Below, in pieces: positions 14,150 to 19,901 of a stretch of DNA of 19,901 nucleotides. Position numbers and translations under genes: made by a program. The DNA lies in NCBI GenBank assembly GCA_036271855.1, contig DATAZV010000301.1:1-19901 (forward strand), read 5' to 3'. This DNA comes from JAQGMJ01 sp036271855 (GTDB lineage: Bacteria > Pseudomonadota > Gammaproteobacteria > Burkholderiales > JAEUOS01). The first letter of the stretch is position 1. Every line of letters starts with the position of its first letter. Below the pieces are notes generated by a model, which searched no databases, was not told the origin of the DNA, and worked only from the letters and a program-made list of their open reading frames with translations.

Positions 14150-14895
14150 ACGCCGCGCTCGAAACCCGCGCCCTGTGCAAGCGCTTCGGCGCTCTCACGG
14201 TGGCGGAAAAAATCAACTTCCGCCTCGAGCCCGGCGCGCGCCACGCCCTGATCGGCCCCAACGGCGCCGGCAAGACCACCTTCGTCAACCTGCTCACCGG
14301 GCGCCTCGCTCCTTCCTCCGGCCAGGTGCTGCTGGCAGGCGTTGACATTACCCGCCTGGACGCCGCGCGCCGGGTCAAGCGCGGCCTCGGGCGCACCTTC
14401 CAGATCAACACCCTGTTCCGCAACATGAGCGTGCTCGACAACGTCGCCCTGGGCGTGGCCGAGCGCATCGGCGTCGCCGGCGGCTTCTGGCGCCCGGCCG
14501 CGCGCCATGCCGAGGTGCGCGACGAGGCCATGGCCCTGCTCGCCTCCGTCGGCATCGCCGACGAAGCCGCGCGCGAGGTGAACGGCCTGCCCTACGGCAA
14601 GCAGCGCCTGGTGGAAATCGCCATCGCGCTGGGCCTCAAGCCGAAGGTGCTGCTGCTCGACGAGCCGGCGGCCGGCGTGCCCTCGCTGGAGTCGGAACGC
14701 ATCCTCGAAGCCCTGGCGCAATTGCCGACAGAGATGGCGATATTGATCATCGAACACGACATGGACCTGGTGTTCCGCTTTGCCGCCCGCATCACCGTGC
14801 TGGTGCAGGGCGAGGTGCTGTGCGAAGGCACGCCGGCCGAAATCGGCGCCGACCCGCGCGTGCGCGAAGTCTACCTGGGGGAGCGCCATGTCTGA
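14146..14895 (+). CDS. livG: ABC transporter ATPase (LivG family)
   Basis: A 249-residue cytoplasmic ATPase. Walker A is GPNGAGKTT (about residues 39-47). LGRTFQINTLFRNMSVLDNV is the Q-loop region. The signature loop is LPYGKQRLVEIA, which is LivG-like but with K instead of the common Q. Walker B is VLLLDEPAAGVPS, with the variant VPS in place of the usual LNP. The switch histidine is in IIEHDMDLVF. It drives transport together with LivF. Its start overlaps the livM stop and its end overlaps the livF start by eight bases. Confidence 0.92.
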   Translation: MNAALETRALCKRFGALTVAEKINFRLEPGARHALIGPNGAGKTTFVNLLTGRLAPSSGQVLLAGVDITRLDAARRVKRGLGRTFQINTLFRNMSVLDNVALGVAERIGVAGGFWRPAARHAEVRDEAMALLASVGIADEAAREVNGLPYGKQRLVEIAIALGLKPKVLLLDEPAAGVPSLESERILEALAQLPTEMAILIIEHDMDLVFRFAARITVLVQGEVLCEGTPAEIGADPRVREVYLGERHV

Positions 14896-15589
14896 GGCCC
14901 TCAAACTCGACCAGGTAAACGCCGGCTACGGCGCCACCCAGGTGCTGGAAGAAGTCGGCTTCGCCCTGGAAGAAAAAGGCTCGCTCGCCGTGCTCGGGCG
15001 CAACGGCGTCGGCAAGACCACGCTCTTGGCCACCATCATGGGCCACACCACCTTCCACTCCGGGCGCATCGAGCTGCGCGGCAGGCCAATCGAAAAGCGC
15101 CCGGCGCACGAGCGCGCCCGCGCCGGCATCGGCTACGTGCCGCAGACCCGCGACATCTTCGGCTCGCTCACCGTGGAAGAAAACCTGCGCGTCGCCGCCC
15201 GCCCCGGCCGCTGGTCGCTGGAACGCGTCTACGCACTCTTTCCGCGCCTGGCCGAGCGCCGCGCCAACATGGGCACCCAGCTCTCCGGCGGCGAGCAGCA
15301 AATGCTCTCGATGGGCCGCGCCCTGATGGGCAACCCCACCCTGCTGCTGCTGGATGAGCCGCTCGAAGGCCTGGCCCCGGTGATCGTCGACGTACTGCTG
15401 CAGGCGATCGAGCGCCTGGTGCGCGAGGAAGACCTCACGGTGATACTGGTCGAGCAATCGGCCAAGCTGGCGCTGCAAGTCACCCAGCGCGCCCTGGTGC
15501 TCAACCGCGGGCGCATCACCTTCGACGGTGCCAGTGCGGAACTGCTGGATGATCCGGAGCGCCTGAGCCAACTGGTGTTTGCCGGCTGA
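14888..15589 (+). CDS. livF: ABC transporter ATPase (LivF family)
   Basis: A 233-residue cytoplasmic ATPase, last gene of the importer. Walker A is GRNGVGKTT, the Q-loop is YVPQTRDIFGSLTVEENL, the signature is QLSGGEQQML, Walker B is LLLLDEPLEGLAP, and the switch region is VILVEQSAKLAL, where LivF proteins carry Q rather than H. Five-gene order binding protein-H-M-G-F is complete, so this is a full importer. A hairpin follows the stop. ATG 14888 lies inside the end of livG. Confidence 0.92.
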   Translation: MSEALKLDQVNAGYGATQVLEEVGFALEEKGSLAVLGRNGVGKTTLLATIMGHTTFHSGRIELRGRPIEKRPAHERARAGIGYVPQTRDIFGSLTVEENLRVAARPGRWSLERVYALFPRLAERRANMGTQLSGGEQQMLSMGRALMGNPTLLLLDEPLEGLAPVIVDVLLQAIERLVREEDLTVILVEQSAKLALQVTQRALVLNRGRITFDGASAELLDDPERLSQLVFAG

Positions 15590-15607
15590 GGCGATTGAGG
15601 GCTGGCT

Positions 15608-15635
15608 GGGGCTGACGTATTCGCGTCAGGCCCCC
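15608..15635 (+). terminator. hairpin terminator after the ABC importer operon
   Basis: GGGGC-TGACG (15608-15617) pairs with CGTCA-G-GCCCC (15624-15634) around a six-base loop with one bulged G, followed by CTTTC. It lies 18 bp after the livF stop and 8 bp before the end of the convergent minus-strand gene, so it may serve both. Confidence 0.6.
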
Positions 15636-15642
15636 TTTCACT

Positions 15643-16290
15643 TCACCAGAATTTCCACCACGGCTTTTGCGCCCGCGCCTGCCCGCCGGCCGGGGCGCGC
15701 CTGAACTGGCTGTAGTCCGTGCGGTCGGCCACCGCGATGGCGGTGGTGGTGGCAGGGTCCGGCAGGCTTTCGACGGCCGAGAGGCCGAAGGCGCGCATCA
15801 GCGCCTCGGTCTCGTCCATGTAATAGCCGCTGGTGTCGATGCCCTCTTCCTGCGCCAGCGCCTCGCCTTCGAATTCCACCTCCGCACCGTCGTTGCTGAT
15901 CGAGCGCCGCAGCTCGCCCGATTCGTAGTGCGAAAAATAGGCGCAGCCGCCGCTGGATTCGACCACGAAGGAAAGCAGCGTCCCCTGGCACAACTCGCCC
16001 AGCCGCGGCAACGCCTCCTCGTCCCCCGCCAGCGTGCAGGAAGAGTCCATCATGATCGCCCACGGGCCATCCTGAGCGAACAGCAGGCACAGGGTTCCGG
16101 GGTTCTCCGGCGTGGCCCCCCGCGAAGAGACGAAATGCTCATTCTCCTTTACCCACGTCAATACCCCGCCGGCATCGCGAAAGCCGGTTTTCGAAGCGAC
16201 GATCTCCAGCTCGGGCCAGACCTTGGCGAACACATCCACCAGCCGCGCCAGCGGCGCCTTGACGGCGACCAGCCCCAAATGCATTCCCAT
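15643..16290 (-). CDS. protein of unknown function
   Basis: A 215-residue, probably cytoplasmic protein without signal or membrane segments. Visible stretches include HLGLVAVKAPLARLVDVFAK at the start, a Gly-Thr-Leu-Cys beta region with DGPWAIMMDSSCTL, a SFVVESSGGCAYFSHYESG segment and an acidic EGEALAQEEGIDTSGYYMDE. The last 25 residues are Ala/Gly/Arg-rich and end in the aromatic KPWWKFW. I do not recognise the family. GGGAGAG just before ATG 16290 decides the start over the internal ATG two codons later. A small hairpin overlaps this ribosome site. It is convergent with the ABC importer. Confidence 0.65.
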   Translation of the reverse strand: MGMHLGLVAVKAPLARLVDVFAKVWPELEIVASKTGFRDAGGVLTWVKENEHFVSSRGATPENPGTLCLLFAQDGPWAIMMDSSCTLAGDEEALPRLGELCQGTLLSFVVESSGGCAYFSHYESGELRRSISNDGAEVEFEGEALAQEEGIDTSGYYMDETEALMRAFGLSAVESLPDPATTTAIAVADRTDYSQFRRAPAGGQARAQKPWWKFW

Positions 16291-16297
16291 TTTCTCT

Positions 16298-16315
16298 CCC
16301 AAGCCCCCCCTTGGG
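16298..16315 (-). promoter_or_regulatory. small hairpin overlapping a ribosome binding site
   Basis: CCCAAG (16298-16303) and CTTGGG (16310-16315) flank six C residues. On the minus strand the 3' arm contains the GGG of the GGGAGAG ribosome site of the gene starting at 16290, so folding could mask it. Confidence 0.3.
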
Positions 16316-16492
16316 CGCCTGCACGGCAAACAATCGCCGTGGCCACTTTATTCCTTGCGGCCCGCGCAGGCGTTGGCCGGCGTCACCGCATCTTAGAGAC
16401 GGAAACGGCAACACCCGGCCAACGAGGGCGGCCAGCGTGCGAATCAAAGGAGCCCGGATCGAACAAGCCCAATGCCCCTCCGCCCTGTCGCG

Positions 16493-17269
16493 TCAATCCT
16501 CGATTTCGCACGACCCCGCCACCACTGCGCCGGACCGCAGATCGGGCGCCAGATTGACCTGCCGGGTGCCACGCTCGCTGTTGATGCACAGGCTGGCGGG
16601 CCGGTGCTTGCTCCAGCTCATCGCCGGTGAAACGGCACTGCGTCCGCAAGCCCCGGGCACCGGCCGGGTCAGCACGATTTTTTGCGCCGACCTCAACTGC
16701 GGGCCGATGCGCCACAGCGAGCCGTGGAAGTGGCTGATGGCGAAAAACGCGCCCTGTTCCTGCGAATAGGCCAACCCGGAAAATCCCACATCCTTGTCGG
16801 TATCGTGATCCAGCGCGAGGTCCTTGCGCGTTACCGCGAAGGTGATAGGGTCGACCCGCCACAGCGTCGGCGAAACGTCGCTCGACACCAGCGCCTCTCC
16901 ATCCGGGCCGAGCACCAGGTCCGGCGCGCAGCCGTAGGGGTCGCCGGCCCAGATCCAGTCCTTCAGCACGGCGTGGCCGATTTCCTTGCGCGTGCCAAGC
17001 ACAAAGACGTGCACGCCGTCGGCGGCGAGTAGCCAGACGCGGTTGCGCGCCGTGTCCTCGCGATAGTGCAGCACCGGCAGCTTGCCGACAGTCCAGCCCG
17101 GCGGCAGGCGCCCGGGCCGCCCGCCCGAAGCCATGTCACGCGCCGCCTCCTTGTCGGCGGCGTGGGCGGCGGCGAAGAAGATCGGGCTATCGCTTGCTGC
17201 CGCGACGGCGGCCGAAAGCAGGGCGGCGAAAATCGCCCGGCGGATTTTGTTGATGCTTACAGCGTACAT
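16493..17269 (-). CDS. exported protein of unknown function, possible beta-propeller
   Basis: A 258-residue protein with a long signal peptide (hydrophobic core about residues 12-36, AHAAD cleavage region near 37). The mature protein looks beta-rich, with recurring short units such as RNRVWLLAADGVHVFVLG, DLVLGPDGEALVSSDVSP, TLWRVDPITFAVTRKDL and FFAISHFHGSLWRIG, which suggests propeller-like blades (SMP-30/NHL type). No diagnostic metal or catalytic set can be assigned. Cysteines in DPYGCAPD, GACGRS and at the C-terminus could form disulfides. GGAAGGAG five bases before ATG 17269 fixes the start. It lies downstream of the SOD-rhodanese gene on the same strand, separated by a terminator-like hairpin. 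Confidence 0.68.
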   Translation of the reverse strand: MYAVSINKIRRAIFAALLSAAVAAASDSPIFFAAAHAADKEAARDMASGGRPGRLPPGWTVGKLPVLHYREDTARNRVWLLAADGVHVFVLGTRKEIGHAVLKDWIWAGDPYGCAPDLVLGPDGEALVSSDVSPTLWRVDPITFAVTRKDLALDHDTDKDVGFSGLAYSQEQGAFFAISHFHGSLWRIGPQLRSAQKIVLTRPVPGACGRSAVSPAMSWSKHRPASLCINSERGTRQVNLAPDLRSGAVVAGSCEIED

Positions 17270-17354
17270 ACATACTCCTTCCTGTAAAGGAAACGGAGCA
17301 GGACTTGGGACCAGGATTGTCTTTGTGTACCGGGTGTCTGCGGTGGACCCGGCT

Positions 17355-17389
17355 AAAGGCGGGGCGGCGATGGTCGCCGGCCCGCCCTT
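17355..17389 (-). terminator. hairpin terminator after the SOD-rhodanese gene
   Basis: GGCGGG-G-CGGCGA (17358-17370) pairs with TCGCCG-G-CCCGCC (17374-17386) with one mismatch and a TGG loop. On the minus strand the stem is followed by TTTAG. It lies 31-65 bp beyond the stop of the minus-strand SOD-rhodanese gene. Confidence 0.55.
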
Positions 17390-17419
17390 ACATTGCGAAC
17401 TACGCGTGCTGCATGGCGA

Positions 17420-18373
17420 TCACGGATACATCTTGATGCCGCCCCCGATCGCCTTCCAGCCCGAGTGCCCGACCTTCATGTAGCGCGCATCGATGCCGGC
17501 ATCGCGCAGCGCCCGCGTGGTGCCGCAGCCGACGTGAAAGCCGTAGGCGCAATACACCACCACCGGCTCGGTACGCGAAATCTCGCCGATCCACTCCTGC
17601 ACCCGTTCCGGGTCGCGCCAGGTGGCGCCCTCGGCGATGTCGTGGGTGCGCGAAACGAAGTGGCGCGGCCGCGCGTCGATCAGGTGCACCGCCTGGCCGG
17701 CCTTGATCATGCCGCGCACCTCCTCGATATCCACCCCGGGCACATCCTTGAACTCCTCCTGCACCAGCGGGCGCGGCGGCGCGACCTTCGCCGCGTCTTC
17801 ATAGCGCCCGGCCACCGCGCTCCAGTCGATGTTGCGCATGAAGGTATCGACATAGGCATTGGCGTTGGCGCCGAAGTCGATGTGATAGGCGTGCTCGTAC
17901 ATGTCCAGCGCGAGAATCGGAATCGCCCCGGCCAGCGCCTGGCTGTGTTCGGAGGCAAACTGGTTGATCAGGCGACCGGTGCCCGGCTGGTAGGCCAGCA
18001 CCACCCAGCCGGAGCCGCCGCGCAGCGCATAGCCCATGCCGCGGAACTCGGTGCGCCAGCGGTCCACCGAACCGAAGTCGCGCGCCAATGCCTCGTTCAT
18101 CACCGCGTTGAGCTTGCCCTCGCCGCCCAGGCTGGCGAAAAACAGTTCATGCAGCACGGTGGAGTTGAGCGCGATCAGCTCCTCGCGCTTCAGGCTGTTG
18201 ATCAGGTACACCGGCGCGGTGGCGAAATCGAGCGACTCCAGCTGCTCGGTGATCGCGTTCAGGCGCCGCAGCGCCCCGCCGTAATTGTTCTCGTAGTGGC
18301 TTTCCATCAGCACGAGCGAAAGGCCCGCCAGGGTCCAGGGACGGCAGTAAATCTGTTTCAGTTGGTACCGCAT
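17420..18373 (-). CDS. Fe/Mn superoxide dismutase-rhodanese fusion protein
   Basis: A 317-residue two-domain protein with no signal peptide. Residues 1-190 are an Fe/Mn-SOD domain: metal ligands H26 (in ESHYENNYGG), H75 (LHELFFASLG), D157 and H161 (LDMYEHAYH) are all present, with SGWVVLAY and a C-terminal YVDTFMRNIDW. Residues about 205-317 are a rhodanese domain with LIDARPRHFVSR, active-site loop CAYGFHVG (C275) and GHSGWKAIGGG. By hand alignment with E. coli MnSOD, the gate residues His30 and Tyr34 are N30 and A34, and the second-shell position looks like His143 (archaeal-like) rather than Gln. GGAGG seven bases before ATG 18373 decides the start. The likely role combines superoxide and sulfur/thiol chemistry, but dismutase activity is uncertain given the altered pocket. 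Confidence 0.88.
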   Translation of the reverse strand: MRYQLKQIYCRPWTLAGLSLVLMESHYENNYGGALRRLNAITEQLESLDFATAPVYLINSLKREELIALNSTVLHELFFASLGGEGKLNAVMNEALARDFGSVDRWRTEFRGMGYALRGGSGWVVLAYQPGTGRLINQFASEHSQALAGAIPILALDMYEHAYHIDFGANANAYVDTFMRNIDWSAVAGRYEDAAKVAPPRPLVQEEFKDVPGVDIEEVRGMIKAGQAVHLIDARPRHFVSRTHDIAEGATWRDPERVQEWIGEISRTEPVVVYCAYGFHVGCGTTRALRDAGIDARYMKVGHSGWKAIGGGIKMYP

Positions 18374-18524
18374 GTTGTTGCCTCCAATTGCAGGATTGAG
18401 AGGCGTTGCCGCCGCCGATTGCTCGGCGCGCGGGCGATGTCCGACTGCGGTATAGACAGTGCCCACGCTTAAGCGCGCAACGCTTGCAGGAATTGGACGG
18501 GGCACCGTCTCGGAGGTAAATCCC

Positions 18525-18545
18525 GGGGGATCCTGTCGATCCCCC
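18525..18545. repeat. perfect 8-bp hairpin, possible terminator
   Basis: GGGGGATC (18525-18532) and GATCCCCC (18538-18545) flank a CTGTC loop. No T-run follows on either strand. It could end the rcnA transcript or be a regulatory structure in the leader of the SOD-rhodanese gene. Confidence 0.45.
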
Positions 18546-18643
18546 CATCACGAGTGATACAGGCGCGCAAAAATACGGCGCGCGCCGGCACCACCTTTAA
18601 TTCAGGTTCTTCTGAAAAACGGGGTGGCTGGCGCCAGCGAATA

Positions 18644-18697
18644 CGGTGTCCATGGGTGAGCCCTGAGCACACGCAGAACTTGGGCGATTGGACACCG
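18644..18697. repeat. 9-bp inverted repeat with 36-base spacer
   Basis: CGGTGTCCA (18644-18652) is the exact reverse complement of TGGACACCG (18689-18697). The long spacer suggests a closing stem of a structured RNA or looped operator half-sites, rather than a simple terminator. Confidence 0.4.
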
Positions 18698-18793
18698 CCT
18701 GAAAGCCGGGAGTCTGCGGAAGTCCCGGAACCCGAAAGATACTATCGAATTCAAATTCGCACAAGCGCCTCCGCCCGCGCCCGCGCGTCGCGC

Positions 18794-19900
18794 TCAGCGC
18801 GCCAGTGCGTGCAGCCCCTGGTAACCCACATAGAAGCCGACCAGCAGAATCACCGCGCTGGAAAAATACGGCGCCTTGCGCGCCAGGCCGTCGAAGCCGC
18901 TCCAGCGCTTCGACACATGCTTCACGCTCAACGCCGCCAGCGCGCCGGTGGTGACCATGGTCAGCGCCAGGCCGATGGAAAAACACAGCACCAGCCCGGC
19001 GCCCAGGGTGAATTTTTTCAATTGCAGGCACAGCAATAGCACGGTGATCGAAGCCGGGCAGGGGATCAGCCCGCCGGTCAGGCCGAACATGACAATCTGC
19101 CCGGTCGTCACATGGCGGTTGGCGAAGCGCCGCTTGATGTCGCTGGCGTGCGCGCGCTCGTGCGCGTCCTGGAAGCCGGCGCCGCCCACGTCCAGCCCCG
19201 CTTCGCCGCCGTGATGATGGTGATGTTCGTCCTCGCTGAACTCCACTTCGTAGTCGTGGCTATGGTCTGCGTGGCCCAGGCGCAGGCGCGCGGTAAATTC
19301 GTGCGGCTCGGGAATCTCGTCGACCGACTCCAGATAGCCCGGCCGCTGCGCAAAGGCGAAGGACTGCCGGGTGCCGTCCGGCCGCACGGTCTCTATGCCC
19401 ACGTGTCCGGCATCCCATGCCTGACCCCCGCTCTCGTTAAACAGGCGAAAGCGCGGCGGCACGCCGTCTTCGAACACCTCCAGGCGCACCATGCCGTGGC
19501 CGGTGTCGATGCGCCTGGCTTCATCGTGATGGTGCGCGTGATCGTGCCCGTGTTCCGCATGTGTCTCCCGCCAGGTACGCCAGACCATCCACAATGCCAC
19601 CGCGATGCTCAGCACGGCCGAAGCCGCCTGAAAGTACGGCTCGGTGGTCTCCGCATCCCAGCCGCGCCCGACATACATGCCGGTCAGCGCCACCGCCCAC
19701 ACCACGGCGGTGTGGGAGAGCGTGGCGGCCAGGCCGAGCAGCACCGCCTGGCCCACGGTGCCGCGCACGGCGACGATGAAAGCCGCCATCATGGTTTTCG
19801 AGTGGCCCGGCTCCAGGCCGTGAAGCGCGCCCAGCAACACCGCGCTGGGAATGAACAGCCAGGCATTGCCCTGCTGCAGGAGGTTGGAAAAGTCCAGCAT
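18794..19900 (-). CDS. rcnA: RcnA-type nickel/cobalt efflux protein with extended His-rich loop
   Basis: A 368-residue membrane exporter. The N-terminus (FSNLLQQGNAWLFIPSAVLL, then HGLEPGHSKTMMAAF with H27 and H33) is very like E. coli RcnA as I remember it. TM segments lie at roughly residues 13-33, 50-75 and 90-108, with three more in the last 110 residues, which include GLIPCPASITVLLL. Between them a cytoplasmic or periplasmic loop starts with a His cluster (HAEHGHDHAHHH, 114-125) and ends with EDEHHHHHGGE. It encloses about 90 residues of beta-rich sequence such as RLEVFEDGVPPRFRLF. E. coli RcnA has about 274 residues, so this insert explains the extra length. The ATG is one base from the window edge, so the promoter and any rcnR gene are not visible. 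Confidence 0.9.
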   Translation of the reverse strand: MLDFSNLLQQGNAWLFIPSAVLLGALHGLEPGHSKTMMAAFIVAVRGTVGQAVLLGLAATLSHTAVVWAVALTGMYVGRGWDAETTEPYFQAASAVLSIAVALWMVWRTWRETHAEHGHDHAHHHDEARRIDTGHGMVRLEVFEDGVPPRFRLFNESGGQAWDAGHVGIETVRPDGTRQSFAFAQRPGYLESVDEIPEPHEFTARLRLGHADHSHDYEVEFSEDEHHHHHGGEAGLDVGGAGFQDAHERAHASDIKRRFANRHVTTGQIVMFGLTGGLIPCPASITVLLLCLQLKKFTLGAGLVLCFSIGLALTMVTTGALAALSVKHVSKRWSGFDGLARKAPYFSSAVILLVGFYVGYQGLHALAR

Positions 19901-19901
19901 G

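Larger units (their letters stand above)
18374..18793. other. 420-bp noncoding region between rcnA and SOD-rhodanese
   Basis: No convincing gene is seen; open frames here have no ribosome site and no protein-like composition. A possible minus-strand -10 box TATACC lies at 18449-18454, without a good -35. Several inverted repeats are present: GGGGGATC/GATCCCCC at 18525-18545, TTCAG/CTGAA at 18601-18616, CGGTGTCCA/TGGACACCG at 18644-18697 and CCGGGA/TCCCGG at 18706-18728. The region must contain the 3' end of the rcnA transcript and probably a promoter for the SOD-rhodanese gene. Confidence 0.55.

Noticed and set aside
14146..14895. Unusual LivG signature and Walker B variants as a sign of a defective ATPase
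   Set aside because: LivG proteins often have a degenerate signature loop, and the catalytic Walker A, D-E of Walker B and switch His are intact.
1..19901. CRISPR array, tRNA/rRNA genes, insertion sequences, phage genes
   Set aside because: Reading both strands showed no regular spaced repeats, no recognisable tRNA or rRNA sequence, and no transposase, integrase or structural phage proteins.

Overview
The window is GC-rich DNA, most likely from a betaproteobacterium of the Burkholderiales type. This is inferred from the gene families (two Bug/TctC-type solute receptors, a Liv-type ABC transporter, an ArsR-SRPBCC pair, several periplasmic c-type cytochromes) and from base composition; no rRNA, tRNA or other taxonomic marker is present. 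Genes are densely packed and mostly preceded by clear GGAG-type ribosome binding sites. I see no transposase, phage gene or CRISPR array.

Layout. (1) 1-184 is the tail of an unrecognised gene. (2) 257-808 (minus) is a small c-type cytochrome-like protein, divergent from 991-4141 (plus). That plus-strand group holds a Tat-exported thiamine-diphosphate enzyme of the acetolactate-synthase family, a one-haem cytochrome c 10 bp downstream, and a ModA-like periplasmic binding protein. (3) 4154-6487 holds two divergent orphan Bug/TctC solute receptors. Between them are 357 noncoding bases that contain one copy of a widespread palindromic dispersed repeat. (4) 6569-8417 (minus) holds a MetE-C-like zinc methyltransferase-family protein followed by a DUF1080 lipoprotein; a second, diverged copy of the same repeat type lies between them. 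(5) 8608-9908 (plus) holds two small exported proteins, one unknown and one DUF4124. (6) 9944-10797 (minus) is a translationally coupled ArsR regulator and SRPBCC/AHSA1 protein, with a palindromic operator overlapping the arsR start codon. (7) 10958-15589 (plus) is a complete branched-chain-amino-acid-type ABC importer (binding protein, two permeases, two ATPases), with a strong terminator after the binding-protein gene. (8) 15643-17269 (minus) holds two uncharacterised proteins. (9) 17420-18373 (minus) is an Fe/Mn superoxide dismutase-rhodanese fusion. (10) 18794-19900 (minus) is an RcnA-type nickel/cobalt exporter with a large extra domain in its His-rich loop.

How the genes fit together. 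The first half is dominated by periplasmic proteins: solute receptors, cytochromes and an exported ThDP enzyme. This suggests capture and periplasmic oxidation or decarboxylation of an organic acid, with electrons passed to cytochrome c; the substrate cannot be read from sequence. The Liv-type importer is a separate uptake unit with apparent internal transcriptional control. The right end concerns metal and redox stress. The most notable items are the Tat-ThDP enzyme/cytochrome pair and the SOD-rhodanese fusion, which keeps its metal ligands but has lost the usual second-shell gate residues.
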